NCBI GenBank assembly: GCA_947572405.1
Contig: CANPBV010000001.1
Location: 1-42,353 of the forward strand
Length of the DNA: 42,353 nucleotides
Reading direction: 5' to 3'
From: an uncultured Mycoplasmatota bacterium
Lineage (GTDB): Bacteria; Bacillota_I; Bacilli_A; RF39; UBA660
Shown: positions 1 to 7,815 of the stretch, in pieces
Numbering within the stretch: position 1 is the first letter of the stretch
Layout of the letters: every line of letters starts with the position of its first letter
Translations under genes and position numbers: made by a program
Notes under the pieces: generated by a model
Told to the model about the DNA's origin: nothing
Database searches by the model: none
What the model saw: the letters and a program-made list of their open reading frames with translations, nothing else

Positions 1-95
1 AAATGTCGCTTATTCTGAATATCTCAATCAGTCATAAAGTTGAACACAACTTATGAGAAAAATACCAAAGATAAAAAAATGGGGGGATAAAAAAA

Positions 96-443
96 TTGAA
101 ATTAAAAGATATAAAAGTTGGTGATTATTTATTACCAAACTTAACTATAGAAAAACAATGAAGGAATTAACAGGTATGGTTATTTAAGATTGCACTATTT
201 AAAAGGAAACAATAAACCTCTTTATACAACACTTCTAATGAAAAATGAACTAACAAATCATCTTGTTTTAATTAGTATTGAAGCAGAAAATAGATTTAAT
301 ACTCTAATGGAACAATATAAAAATTCTAATAAATTACTATCTAAAAAAGTAAAACAGATAACCAACTTCAATGGGCAAAACGCATCAATAACTATAAAAA
401 TATTGCTGAGGAAATTATCTTAAAGGAAATAGTTTATGTATGA
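96..443 (+). pseudogene. TnpV-like transposon protein, degenerate
   Basis: Pieces in different frames match the TnpV family of small proteins carried by clostridial transposons. A TTG start at 96 lies 9 bases after GGGGGG and gives a VGDYLLPNLT segment that stops at the TGA at 159-161. A middle segment (190-350) holds KNELTNHLVLI and an EAENRF helix, matching the usual KLNSYLADID...A..RF region. A last segment in a third frame (357-443) reads QWAKRINNYKNIAEEI and ends IVYV, matching the family's MEWVGRMNNIR...E.I.. tail. At least one nonsense change and two frameshifts separate them, so no full protein can be made. The family assignment rests on remembered family sequence, not on a search. 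Confidence 0.75.
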
Positions 444-448
444 AAATA

Positions 449-476
449 AGGACTGCAAAACAAGCAGTCCTTTAAA
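449..476 (+). terminator. Hairpin after the TnpV remnant
   Basis: Perfect 8-bp stem, AGGACTGC (449-456) with GCAGTCCT (464-471), 7-base loop, followed by a short T run. It lies 5 bases after the TnpV stop. The T tract is only three bases, so termination may be weak. Confidence 0.55.
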
Positions 477-648
477 ATTTAACCATAATTCTTGATTTTT
501 CATATTTAACAAATTTTTATTATTTTCATTAAATTCCGATATGATGAAAGACATATTAAAAATTGTATTACTTGCTTTATCCAGCCAATTTCAGGGATTG
601 CTTATTATCTCTTCTAATCCTCCTTATTATGTCTAAAAATATTAATAA

Positions 649-677
649 GAAAAAAATTAGAAGATTCATCCTCTAAT
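649..677 (-). terminator. Intrinsic terminator of the first XRE gene
   Basis: On the minus strand, ATTAGAGGA (677-669) pairs with TCTTCTAAT (664-656) around a 4-base loop with one G-U pair, followed by seven U. It lies about 25 bases after the stop of the XRE gene at 703. Confidence 0.75.
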
Positions 678-690
678 CTAAATTGAAACG

Positions 691-1011
691 CTTTTCTACT
701 TTTCAGAAATCCATTTCTTTAGACATTTTATCTAAAGTTGTGATTTCTTTCTTTTGATCAATAATTCTAAATTCATATCCACAAATATTCGCAATCTTTA
801 CAATTGTATCAAAATCAGGTTGACTGTTTTCCCTTTCATAGCTTGAAATTGTCGTATCTGCCAAATTTAACTTTTTCCCTAAATCTTTTTGAGATAACCC
901 TGCACTCAACCTCATATTTTTTAATATACTACCTATCATATGGTCTCACCAATAGTATTATGCCAAATTAAAAAAATTTTATCACAAAATCGCAAGAAAC
1001 TTATAATAATA
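691..1011. repeat. Direct repeat copy 1 (XRE gene plus upstream region)
   Basis: About 320 bases that recur at a constant offset of 641 bases (copy 2 at 1332-1652). The core from about 721 to 992 is almost identical, with changes clustered at both ends. The copy includes the XRE gene, its ribosome site and its upstream control region. At the right edge, the divergent -35 seen in copy 2 as TTGCAA is TTATAA here, and the matching -10 is absent. Confidence 0.9.
703..939 (-). CDS. Small XRE-family HTH regulator, copy 1
   Basis: A 78-residue protein that is almost entirely one Cro/CI-type helix-turn-helix. It has the N-terminal helix ILKNMRLSAGLS, the scaffold/recognition helices QKDLGKKLNLADTTISSYE, and the conserved P-D-FDTIVKIANICGYE tail of the XRE fold. 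There is no other domain, so it probably acts as a DNA-binding repressor of its own promoter or of a neighbour. The ATG at 937-939 follows GGTGAG at a short distance. It differs from the copy at 1344 by one residue near the C-terminus (M76 versus K). In mobile elements such proteins often control maintenance or excision genes. Here no partner gene remains next to this copy. Confidence 0.85.
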   Translation of the reverse strand: MIGSILKNMRLSAGLSQKDLGKKLNLADTTISSYERENSQPDFDTIVKIANICGYEFRIIDQKKEITTLDKMSKEMDF

Positions 1012-1331
1012 TATTTACTAAATATCATTATTTTATAAACTTTAAATAATTCATTTATTTCTATAAGGGCTAACACTACTTTTTAAGGTTAATAAATTAT
1101 AATAAACTTTTATTTCTTATAATACTTGCAATATTTATAATTAAATTATTTACCATTATCCATATAATGTAAGATATAATATGTAAAAATTATTACTAAT
1201 TTACTACTTTTGAAAGTGAATATATAAGAGGTTATACAAAAAACATTAAATTGCCAATAACAATTCCATTATTAAAATTTATACAAGATAGCTTTTCCTT
1301 CATTAAAAATTCACATAAAAAAACCATGAAT
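1012..1331. other. AT-rich gap between the two XRE copies
   Basis: Very AT-rich sequence with no open frame of note, no clear hairpin terminator and no recognisable RNA. With the upstream part of copy 1 it makes a gene-free stretch of about 400 bases (940-1343). It may be decayed sequence left between the duplicated segments. Confidence 0.5.
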
Positions 1332-1652
1332 TTTTTCTGCTTTTCAAAAATCTTTTTCCTTTGACATTTTATCTAAAGTTGTGATTTCTTTCTTTTGATC
1401 AATAATTCTAAATTCATATCCACAAATATTCGCAATCTTTACAATTGTATCAAAATCAGGTTGACTGTTTTCCCTTTCATAGCTTGAAATTGTCGTATCT
1501 GCCAAATTTAACTTTTTCCCTAAATCTTTTTGAGATAACCCTGCACTCAACCTCATATTTTTTAATATACTACCTATCATATGGTCTCACCAATAGTATT
1601 ATGCCAAATTAAAAAAATTTTATCACAAAATCGAAAGAAGCTTGCAATAATA
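1332..1652. repeat. Direct repeat copy 2 (XRE gene plus upstream region)
   Basis: Second copy of the repeat at 691-1011, in the same orientation. This copy keeps a complete divergent promoter at its right edge (see 1642-1670), so it is more likely the ancestral, intact arrangement. Confidence 0.9.
1344..1580 (-). CDS. Small XRE-family HTH regulator, copy 2
   Basis: A 78-residue Cro/CI-type HTH protein, identical to the copy at 703-939 except Lys for Met at residue 76. The HTH spans about residues 6-60 and there is no effector domain. The gene is divergent from the one starting near 1683, and the about 100 bases between them hold the promoter TTGCAA-17-TATAAT for that gene. Autorepression together with control of the divergent gene is therefore plausible (inference). 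The shared upstream block TGCCAAATTAAAAAAATTTT would be a candidate operator. It is not known whether the two copies act on each other's targets. Confidence 0.87.
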   Translation of the reverse strand: MIGSILKNMRLSAGLSQKDLGKKLNLADTTISSYERENSQPDFDTIVKIANICGYEFRIIDQKKEITTLDKMSKEKDF

Positions 1653-1670
1653 TGATGACAGTGATATAAT
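1642..1670 (+). promoter_or_regulatory. Promoter of the gene at 1683 (and perhaps spoVS)
   Basis: TTGCAA (1642-1647), 17-base spacer, TATAAT (1665-1670), with TG just upstream of the -10 (extended -10). Transcription should start near 1677, only about 6 bases before the ATG at 1683. Confidence 0.8.
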
Positions 1671-1682
1671 CTTTTTAGATGA

Positions 1683-1892
1683 ATGGAGGTCTTAACTATC
1701 AATAATAATTCTATTATTAAACTTTATTTAAAACATCTTATCATTCCATTAGAAGCACTCACTAAAAGTCCTGACTTTCTTATAAATTGTCCTAAAGAAA
1801 AACAGCACGCAATTAATCAATTATTATTAACTTATTACCAAGAATTAGAATTGCTGATGAAAGATAAAAATAGAAATTCTAAAATCCTCTAA
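1683..1892 (+). CDS. Small hypothetical protein upstream of spoVS
   Basis: At most 69 residues with no recognised family. It looks mainly helical (IIKLYLKHLIIPLEALT, then a long helix INQLLLTYYQELELLM) and ends in a basic tail. The start is unclear. The ATG at 1683 lies only about 6 bases after the predicted transcription start and overlaps a perfect ribosome site, GGAGGT (1685-1690). Seven bases after that site lies an in-frame ATC (1698) and no canonical start. Translation is therefore either leaderless from 1683 or starts at a rare ATC codon, giving 64 residues. It ends 42 bases before spoVS on the same strand and may share its transcript. The divergent XRE gene is a possible regulator. 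Confidence 0.55.
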   Translation: MEVLTINNNSIIKLYLKHLIIPLEALTKSPDFLINCPKEKQHAINQLLLTYYQELELLMKDKNRNSKIL

Positions 1893-1934
1893 TCCTACAT
1901 ATAGTTTATTGTAGAAAGAGAGGAATCAATTTAT

Positions 1935-2195
1935 ATGGAAACATTAAAAGTTTCATCGAAATCAAATCCAAATAGTGTTGCAGGAGCACTCGCAAACGTA
2001 TTTAGAGAAAAAGGCAGTGTAGAAATTCAAGCGATTGGTGCTGGTGCTTTAAATCAAGCAATCAAAGCAATTGCGATTGCCAGAGGGTTCGTAGCACCCA
2101 GTGGGAAAAACCTTATCTGTATTCCAGCTTTTACAGATATCGTAATTGATGGAGATGAAAGGACTGCAATTAAGCTAATTGTAGAAGCAAGATAA
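1935..2195 (+). CDS. spoVS: Stage V sporulation protein S
   Basis: An 86-residue protein matching SpoVS along its full length. It opens METLKVSSKSNPNSVAGALA and carries the conserved segments EIQAIGAGALNQAIKAIAIARG and CIPAFTDI, ending IDGDERTAIKLIVEAR. SpoVS is a small Alba-like protein needed for later sporulation stages (coat assembly and septation) in Bacillus. Its molecular action is not settled. The length is normal for the family. The ATG follows GAGAGG at a slightly long distance (about 11 bases). It is co-directional with the unknown gene at 1683 and ends at a terminator shared with the convergent mreD. Confidence 0.95.
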   Translation: METLKVSSKSNPNSVAGALANVFREKGSVEIQAIGAGALNQAIKAIAIARGFVAPSGKNLICIPAFTDIVIDGDERTAIKLIVEAR

Positions 2196-2217
2196 AAGAA
2201 GGAAACTTCTTTTTTTA
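2196..2217. terminator. Terminator between spoVS and mreD
   Basis: AAGAAG (2196-2201), GAAA loop, CTTCTT (2206-2211), then a T run. It lies directly after the spoVS stop and touches the mreD stop, so it may serve both converging transcripts. The stem is short. Confidence 0.65.
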
Positions 2218-2703
2218 ATGATAAAATTCTACCTTTTTATATTTATTTAGCATCCACAATATTCCATATAAAATAATAATATATATAAGATTACTAACCA
2301 CTGAATAAAAAACAGAATTTAGAAAAAATGACAAGGAAAATGTAATTCTTCTGGATAACAAAAATAACACAAAATTAAAAATTTGATAAATCGTAATCAT
2401 AATAAAATTCAGAAGCAACAATGTCCAAAAGTTTTTGTCAAAAAAATGATATAACAGAGAAACCATATACCCCAATATACAAAATAAAAAACCATGAACA
2501 AAAATCATATTTGTATAAGCAATGTCATATAAAATCCCCATTATAAGACAAGTTCCCAAAAAAGAATTATCATACTTTCTAAAATAGGGATAAATAAGAA
2601 TCAAAGAAACCAAAGTAAAAAGCGGGAAAAATAGAGGTGTCTTAAAAAGCACTGAACATAAACCTTCTAAATAAAAAGAAGCAACCACTAAAAAATATAT
2701 CAT
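2215..2703 (-). CDS. mreD: Rod shape-determining protein MreD
   Basis: 162 residues and highly hydrophobic, with about five membrane segments, as expected for MreD of the elongasome. The conserved G-x-x-YD-I stretch (GILYDIAY, about residues 57-64) fits the family signature. MreD links MreC and MreB to peptidoglycan synthases in rod elongation. The gene overlaps mreC by 4 bases (ATGA), so translation is coupled. mreB is not next to this pair. It is the last gene of the radC-mreC-mreD run. Confidence 0.88.
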   Translation of the reverse strand: MIYFLVVASFYLEGLCSVLFKTPLFFPLFTLVSLILIYPYFRKYDNSFLGTCLIMGILYDIAYTNMIFVHGFLFCILGYMVSLLYHFFDKNFWTLLLLNFIMITIYQIFNFVLFLLSRRITFSLSFFLNSVFYSVVSNLIYIIILYGILWMLNKYKKVEFYH

Positions 2704-3530
2704 GATTCTAAATCTCCTCGTTTTAAAATAGTTACATAACTTAAAGCTTCAAAATTAACTTTTGACTCTACCTCTACTACCCTAGCCAAATCAAAATTAT
2801 CACTTGTTACTCCCTTTACATATCCAATAATAATTCCAGCGGGGATATTTTCTCCTAATCCAGATGTTGTAACCAAAGAACCCATTGGAATCTCTGTATT
2901 CTCCGCAATACCTTCTACTTTAAGAGTCTTACTATTCTGATTATATCCAGATAATAAACCGTATATATGGTGTTCTCCCACTTCTATTTTTACAGATATT
3001 GGTTTTGGAAACTCTTCCATCGTAAGGAGTTTTACAGAACTGCTAAAATTACTAACACTACTAGTTAACCCTACCAATCCCTCATTCACAACAACTGGTA
3101 AATCATTTTGGATCCCACTTTTTTCCCCTTTATCAAGCGTAATTATTTGATACCAATAACTAGCATTTCGATTAATTACAGTTGCGTTTAAATAGCTCTG
3201 GTCTGACAAAACAGTATTTAAATCTAATACCTTCTTTAACTCTTTTAATTGATGTTCCAATTCCTGATTCTTTGCTTCTAAATTTTTATAAGAGGAGGCT
3301 TCTTCCTTTAATTTTTTTAATTCCTGATCAGATATTTTATCCCCGGCTAAATGGAAGGGCTTTAAAATAACCTTTTGAACAAAAAGGACACTATCTTTTA
3401 ACCACATTTCCACAGTGGTTAACCTTCCTCTTCTATTTAATATCAACACACTTCCGATAAAAGAAACTACTACAACTAAAATAACAATACTGATTCTTTT
3501 ATATTTTTTTCGTTTCCTTTTCTTATACAT
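2700..3530 (-). CDS. mreC: Rod shape-determining protein MreC
   Basis: 276 residues: a basic cytoplasmic tail (about 1-12), one membrane helix (about 13-31), a coiled coil (about 75-112), then the double beta-barrel domain. That domain holds the typical segments ATVINRNASYWYQIITLDKG, GLVGLTSSV and GLGENIPAGIIIGYV. MreC lies outside the membrane and organises the elongation machinery with MreD, RodA and PBP2. The ATG follows AAAGGAAA. It lies 12 bases downstream of radC and overlaps mreD. The length is normal. Confidence 0.95.
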   Translation of the reverse strand: MYKKRKRKKYKRISIVILVVVVSFIGSVLILNRRGRLTTVEMWLKDSVLFVQKVILKPFHLAGDKISDQELKKLKEEASSYKNLEAKNQELEHQLKELKKVLDLNTVLSDQSYLNATVINRNASYWYQIITLDKGEKSGIQNDLPVVVNEGLVGLTSSVSNFSSSVKLLTMEEFPKPISVKIEVGEHHIYGLLSGYNQNSKTLKVEGIAENTEIPMGSLVTTSGLGENIPAGIIIGYVKGVTSDNFDLARVVEVESKVNFEALSYVTILKRGDLES

Positions 3531-3542
3531 ATTGTTTCCTTT

Positions 3543-4223
3543 CTATAACCTATCATCTTCAAAAAAGCTATAATAACTATCACGCCCAATAATCACATGG
3601 TCCAAAATAGGAATTCCCAATAATAATCCAATTTCTTTTAAACGATTTGTTAAATGAATATCTTCTCTACTTGGTGTCACCACTCCTGATGGGTGATTAT
3701 GGACACAAATAATTCCAGAAGCATCTACCAAATAAGCCTCTTTAAAAATTTCCCTTGGATGAACCAAACTTTGATTTAATGTTCCAACAAATAATAGGCT
3801 TTCTTTAATAAAACGTTTTTGACTATCTACATAAATACAATAAAAATGTTCTTGACTGGTCTTAGAAAAATAACTTTTATAATATTCAAAAACCAATTCT
3901 GCTTGATTGATACGTTTTTTCTCTAAAATAACAGGCTGATGTAATCGTTCACCTAATTCAATAGCAGCCAAGATAGAACAAGCCTTGCTATCCCCAATTC
4001 CCTCTCTATGAATTAGTTGCTCATATGTAATATTCCTGATATCTTGCACATTTTCATAAGACCGTAATAAATCTTGTGCAATATCTTTGACAGATTTCCT
4101 TTTTGACCCACTCTTAATAATGAGAGCTAATAATTCCTCATTGCTAAGAACATTCGCTCCATACTTTAATAATCTTTCCCTAGGTCTTTCCTCCTTAGGC
4201 AGTTCCTTGATCATCGCGCTCAC
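3543..4223 (-). CDS. radC: RadC family JAB/MPN-domain protein
   Basis: 226 residues. The N-terminal UPF0758 helical domain (PRERLLKYGANVLSNEELLA) contains a helix-hairpin-helix near HREGIGDSKAC. It is followed by the JAB1/MPN-like domain with the metal-site motif HNHPSG (H175, H177) and a downstream Asp (D188). RadC is no longer thought to be a classic repair protein; a metal-dependent hydrolase fold is established but the substrate is unknown. The start is GTG with GGAG 10 bases upstream. An alternative ATG is three codons in. The gene overlaps the SPOR protein gene by 29 bases. Linkage of radC to mreCD is common in Firmicutes. Confidence 0.93.
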   Translation of the reverse strand: MSAMIKELPKEERPRERLLKYGANVLSNEELLALIIKSGSKRKSVKDIAQDLLRSYENVQDIRNITYEQLIHREGIGDSKACSILAAIELGERLHQPVILEKKRINQAELVFEYYKSYFSKTSQEHFYCIYVDSQKRFIKESLLFVGTLNQSLVHPREIFKEAYLVDASGIICVHNHPSGVVTPSREDIHLTNRLKEIGLLLGIPILDHVIIGRDSYYSFFEDDRL

Positions 4224-4683
4224 TATTTACCAACTCCTCATATTTTGCTAGTACTTGCCCACATATAGCACTGTAGCTATTTGCATCTGGCGCTTGCTCT
4301 AACATCGTATCATACTGCTCTAAAACAGTTAAAAAAGCCACATTGGAAACGCCAAATTTCTTCACATAAATATTATACCCAGAAGCAATAAAGAAATCCT
4401 TAAGTTTCGTAGCATTTTCTTCCTTTAAAGTCATTCCAACATAAACATAATATTTTCCATTATCAATCTGATAAATATAATATGGAATTTTGGCAACATT
4501 TTCTTCCATACTTTCTTTGCTAGAATATACCCCTATCTGTAAAAAATAGACCTCTTTTACAACATCCTTTGTTTTTCCTACAACTTGTAAATCCTCCTTA
4601 TTATATTGCTTCAATAAAAAAGTTCCTAATAAAAAACCAGTTAAAAGCGCTAATAAGACTGGAATAATTACTCTTTTTATCAT
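4195..4683 (-). CDS. Membrane-anchored SPOR-domain protein
   Basis: About 162 residues with an N-terminal membrane helix (IIPVLLALLTGFLLGTFLL) and a C-terminal domain outside the membrane. The stretch from YFLQIGVYSSKESMEEN through YVYVGMTLKEENATKLKDFF to YVKKF follows the beta-alpha-beta pattern of SPOR domains, which bind denuded glycan strands of peptidoglycan at septa or spore cortex. I chose the ATG at 4681-4683 because GGTGAT lies just upstream; the longer ATG at 4698 has no ribosome site. It overlaps radC by 29 bases and precedes radC-mreC-mreD, so a cell-wall role fits. The exact partner is unknown. Confidence 0.78.
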   Translation of the reverse strand: MIKRVIIPVLLALLTGFLLGTFLLKQYNKEDLQVVGKTKDVVKEVYFLQIGVYSSKESMEENVAKIPYYIYQIDNGKYYVYVGMTLKEENATKLKDFFIASGYNIYVKKFGVSNVAFLTVLEQYDTMLEQAPDANSYSAICGQVLAKYEELVNSERDDQGTA

Positions 4684-4731
4684 ATCAATCACCATCATAA
4701 TTTTATCAGATTTTTTGCAAATTTACTGTCG

Positions 4732-4760
4732 AAAAAAAGATAGAAATGCAAATTCCTATC
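4732..4760 (-). terminator. Intrinsic terminator of proS
   Basis: On the minus strand GATAGGAA (4760-4753) pairs with TTTCTATC (4746-4739) with one G-U pair, then seven U. It lies 35 bases after the proS stop and before the SPOR-radC-mre run. Confidence 0.78.
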
Positions 4761-4794
4761 CTTCCTTTTTCTTAAGTTAATAACATTGGGATTG

Positions 4795-6489
4795 CTACTC
4801 TTTTACTATTTCTTTTATTTTAAAAAGCGCTTCTTCTACCCTAACGTCTATAGAGACTTTTTCTTTTCTAAGTTTCCATTCTATAAAACCCTCTGTCGCC
4901 TTCTTTCCAACTGTAATACGAATTGGAATTCCAATCAAATCCATGTCTTTAAACTTAACACCTGGACGTTCATCACGATCATCCAATAAAACATCAATGC
5001 CTTCCTTAGAAAACGTTTCATATAAAGTATTTGCAACTTCAACCTGCTTTTCATCTTTGTCATTAATTAAAACAATCGCTACTTGATAAGGTGCAATAGA
5101 GATTGGCCATATAATTCCATTTTCATCATTATTTTGCTCTATTGTTGCTGCAAATATTCTACCAAGTCCTATTCCATAACACCCCATCACAACTGGATGT
5201 AATTCATTATTATTATCTAAATATTCAAGATGTAAGCTTTCAGAATATTTTGTTCCAAGTTTAAATGTATTTCCAATTTCTATTCCTTTTTTAAAGAGTA
5301 ATGGCGCTCCACATTTAGGACAAGCATCACCTTCTTTTACATTCTTAATATCGGCTACCATATCATAAGAAAAATCACTCATATTTATATTAATATAATG
5401 ATAATCTGTTTTATTAGCACCTACTAAGAAATTATGCATGTGTAAAACATCATGGTCTATAATAATTGGAATATTTAATCCAATTGGACCTGCAAACCCG
5501 ACCTCTGCACCAGTTATTTTTTTAACATCTTCAAAGTCTGCAAGTGTCACTTCGGATACATTTAATAATTTAGAAAGTTTTAACTCATTAATTTCTCTAT
5601 CGCCTGCTACCATACAAGCATAAAACTTATCACCAGCCTTATAAATCAATGTTTTCACAATTTTATCAACACTGATATTCAAAAAATTAACAAGCTGTTC
5701 TACAGTTCCATATCCTTTTGTTTCGATTAATTCTTTTGGAAGTAATGCCTCCTTTGTTTCTTTTTTATTCTCTACACATTCACTCACTTCAATATTGGAA
5801 GCATAATCACAAGATGGACATAATACCAAAATATCCTCTCCAATATCTGTAACGGCTTGAAACTCTTCCGAAAGTAACCCTCCCATAGCTCCAGTATCTG
5901 CTCTTACAATCTTATAATCAATTCCAATTTCATCAAAAATACGTTTGTAAGCTTCAAACATTTTTTGATAAGAAATATCTAATGTTTCTAAGTCAGTATC
6001 GAAACTATAGGCATCCTTCATAAAAAATTCGCGAACTCGAATGAGTCCATATCTTGGCCTGGTCTCATCACGATATTTATTTCCTATTTGATAAATATTA
6101 AATGGCATATCTTTATAGGATTTGATTTTCATTTTGGCAGCGTCCACAAAAAGTTCTTCATGGGTTGGGCCCAAAGAATAAGAACGATTATAACGATCCT
6201 TTAAAGTAAACATATTACTACCAAAATTATCCCTTCTACCACTTGCAATATAAATTTCTTCTGGAAGCAAAGAAGGCATCAATAATTCTGAAGCACCTGA
6301 TCCGTTCATATGTTTTCGAATGACTTTCTTTATTTTTTCTAATGTTTGTAACCCAAGTGGCATATACATATAAATTCCATTACTTGTTTTTTTTATCATT
6401 CCGCTTTTTACAAGTAATTTTCCGCTGATCGATTCTTCATCTTTAATATCTTCTCTAATGGTATAGAAAAAACTATTTCTTAACTTCAT
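4795..6489 (-). CDS. proS: Prolyl-tRNA synthetase
   Basis: 564 residues, the size of the bacterial-type class II ProRS, which charges tRNA-Pro. Class II motifs are visible: GPTHEELF in motif 2 context, the YRDETRPRYGLIRVREFFMKD type stretch, the insertion (editing) domain in the middle (about residues 220-400), motif 3 around GCYGIGLGRI, and the C-terminal anticodon-binding domain with DERPGVKFKDMDLIGIPIRI. The N-terminus (MKLRNSFFYTIRED) is typical. The gene overlaps the upstream membrane protein gene by 4 bases (ATGA), which suggests translational coupling. No T-box leader is visible just upstream. Confidence 0.97.
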   Translation of the reverse strand: MKLRNSFFYTIREDIKDEESISGKLLVKSGMIKKTSNGIYMYMPLGLQTLEKIKKVIRKHMNGSGASELLMPSLLPEEIYIASGRRDNFGSNMFTLKDRYNRSYSLGPTHEELFVDAAKMKIKSYKDMPFNIYQIGNKYRDETRPRYGLIRVREFFMKDAYSFDTDLETLDISYQKMFEAYKRIFDEIGIDYKIVRADTGAMGGLLSEEFQAVTDIGEDILVLCPSCDYASNIEVSECVENKKETKEALLPKELIETKGYGTVEQLVNFLNISVDKIVKTLIYKAGDKFYACMVAGDREINELKLSKLLNVSEVTLADFEDVKKITGAEVGFAGPIGLNIPIIIDHDVLHMHNFLVGANKTDYHYININMSDFSYDMVADIKNVKEGDACPKCGAPLLFKKGIEIGNTFKLGTKYSESLHLEYLDNNNELHPVVMGCYGIGLGRIFAATIEQNNDENGIIWPISIAPYQVAIVLINDKDEKQVEVANTLYETFSKEGIDVLLDDRDERPGVKFKDMDLIGIPIRITVGKKATEGFIEWKLRKEKVSIDVRVEEALFKIKEIVKE

Positions 6490-7508
6490 TTTATCACCTC
6501 TTCTTCTTTTTTTATAAACAGTTCTGGATGTTTATGCCACTTTTTACTTAACTCATTACTAAATCCAAATGTTGCATTCGGAAATTCTTTTTTTAATATT
6601 TTTCCTAATTCGTTGTGTTTCTTGCCAAAATTTCCAAAATTAAATGGATTTTTTTGATCGAAAGAGAATACAATCCAACTTTTTCCCGTTGTAATTCCGT
6701 TTTGTTTTATTATTTTTTCATAAATCCATGCGACATTTTTCTTTTCAGCTACTGTCATTCCGCCTGTTTTAGAAATCAAATAATGTTTTGTAATATAAAT
6801 ATTTTTATCATGATAAGAGTATTCATTAGACTCTAGTTCATTCATTATTTTTTCCACGCTTTTTTCATCACCAAGTGTGATATTCTTATTCAAATGATAC
6901 TTTTCAGGATGAATTACAAATTTAATTTGTTTTGCAATCAGAATCACAAATAAAATGATAACTCCTGTTCCTAGAATTGCCCACATATAAATACCTGTTT
7001 TGGAACCACCATATTCATTGAATTGAACAAGCGTAAAATTACTCATCACTTCTTCTCTAGTGGCTTCTTCTTTCATTGAATTCACATATGCTTCCTTAAT
7101 CACATTATATCCTTTTAATTTTGCTCCTGTATCAAATTTCTCCAATTTTCCTTTCATAACAATATCTTCTGAGTCAGTTGCAAAAAGCTGTTGCGCTTTT
7201 GAAGGTGTTATTAAACTAATCATGAAATATCCATTTAAATCAACATCTACAAACCTGGCTACTACCTTTTTATTATGTATATAGTCATAATTGGCATCAT
7301 AGGCTTTTTTTGTATGAATTTCTACATAAGGATTTTCTTTAAAGCAACGACCTAAGTCCTCTTCATTGTATACTTTACAATACGAGACTAAACTTTGAGG
7401 GGTAATATCTCCTATTATCATCAAAGCTATTGTTATTACAATAAAGAATATCCAAACAAAGATAACTTTTATGCTGTGCATTTTAATCATTTTTTTAAGA
7501 TTTTCCAT
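6486..7508 (-). CDS. Two-helix membrane protein of unknown function
   Basis: 340 residues from the ATG at 7506-7508, which has AGGAG 8 bases upstream. An in-frame extension to 7634 lacks a ribosome site and crosses the promoter. A membrane helix near residues 14-34 and a second near 175-195 flank an about 140-residue extracytoplasmic domain. A cytoplasmic domain follows that contains ITLGDEKSVEKIM, a KTGGMTVAEKKNVAWIYEKI stretch and FSFDQKNPFNFGNFGKKHNE. I do not recognise the family with confidence. It overlaps proS by 4 bases and is probably co-transcribed with it. No catalytic motif is evident. Confidence 0.75.
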   Translation of the reverse strand: MENLKKMIKMHSIKVIFVWIFFIVITIALMIIGDITPQSLVSYCKVYNEEDLGRCFKENPYVEIHTKKAYDANYDYIHNKKVVARFVDVDLNGYFMISLITPSKAQQLFATDSEDIVMKGKLEKFDTGAKLKGYNVIKEAYVNSMKEEATREEVMSNFTLVQFNEYGGSKTGIYMWAILGTGVIILFVILIAKQIKFVIHPEKYHLNKNITLGDEKSVEKIMNELESNEYSYHDKNIYITKHYLISKTGGMTVAEKKNVAWIYEKIIKQNGITTGKSWIVFSFDQKNPFNFGNFGKKHNELGKILKKEFPNATFGFSNELSKKWHKHPELFIKKEEEVIK

Positions 7509-7535
7509 ATGAAACACTCCTCTTAAATCTATTTT

Positions 7536-7544
7536 ATTATACCA
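7536..7544 (-). promoter_or_regulatory. Extended -10 promoter of the membrane protein-proS operon
   Basis: On the minus strand TGG-TATAAT (-10 at 7541-7536), about 28 bases upstream of the chosen ATG. No good -35 was seen. Confidence 0.6.
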
Positions 7545-7602
7545 TGAATATGTATATTTTTTTATACTTTTTATCACAATAATGTTAGAAAGGATGATGA
7601 AT

Positions 7603-7815
7603 ATGCAAACAGTACCAGTAATGATTTCTACCAAAGATTTAGCATATCTTTCAGATATGTTTGAATGGAACTTTACGGCTTCTAAAGTTGCAAACCATTA
7701 TAGCAAAGAAGTTCAAAAAGAAGAAATCAAAAGTTTCATCTTAAAAGTCGCAGAAGTTCATAAAGAAAATTGTGAAAAATGTATTCAAATGTTAGGGGGA
7801 AATTATGAAAATTGA
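7603..7815 (+). CDS. Small spore coat protein, CotF-like
   Basis: 70 residues from the ATG at 7603 (AAAGG about 9 bases upstream; in-frame ATGs at 7582, 7594 and 7597 are alternatives with poorer spacing). The protein has the look of the short partner in clostridial two-gene coat operons: MQTVPVMISTKDLAYLSDMF, a W-N-x-x-ASK stretch, then a helix KEEIKSFILKVAEVHKENCE typical of CotF-like four-helix bundles. Such proteins coat the spore and are made in the mother cell. It overlaps the next coat gene by 11 bases. Confidence 0.72.
   Translation: MQTVPVMISTKDLAYLSDMFEWNFTASKVANHYSKEVQKEEIKSFILKVAEVHKENCEKCIQMLGGNYEN

Noticed and set aside
2..37. Short open frame ending in TAA at the left edge, perhaps the 3' end of a gene
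   Set aside because: Only 11 codons are inside the window and they match nothing recognisable.
541..633. Plus-strand frame of about 30 codons opening with MMKDILKIVL
   Set aside because: No ribosome site, no family, and it lies in a decayed region; chance is the simplest explanation.
1679..1705. Eight-codon frame MNGGLNYQ overlapping the start of the gene at 1683, possible leader peptide
   Set aside because: It begins within a few bases of the predicted transcript start with no ribosome site, so nothing supports its use.
7557..7575. Symmetrical T-rich repeat (GTATA/TATAC arms) between the divergent membrane protein and coat genes, possible sporulation sigma site
   Set aside because: The arms are short and I could not fit a sigma-E or sigma-K -35/-10 pair at correct spacing.
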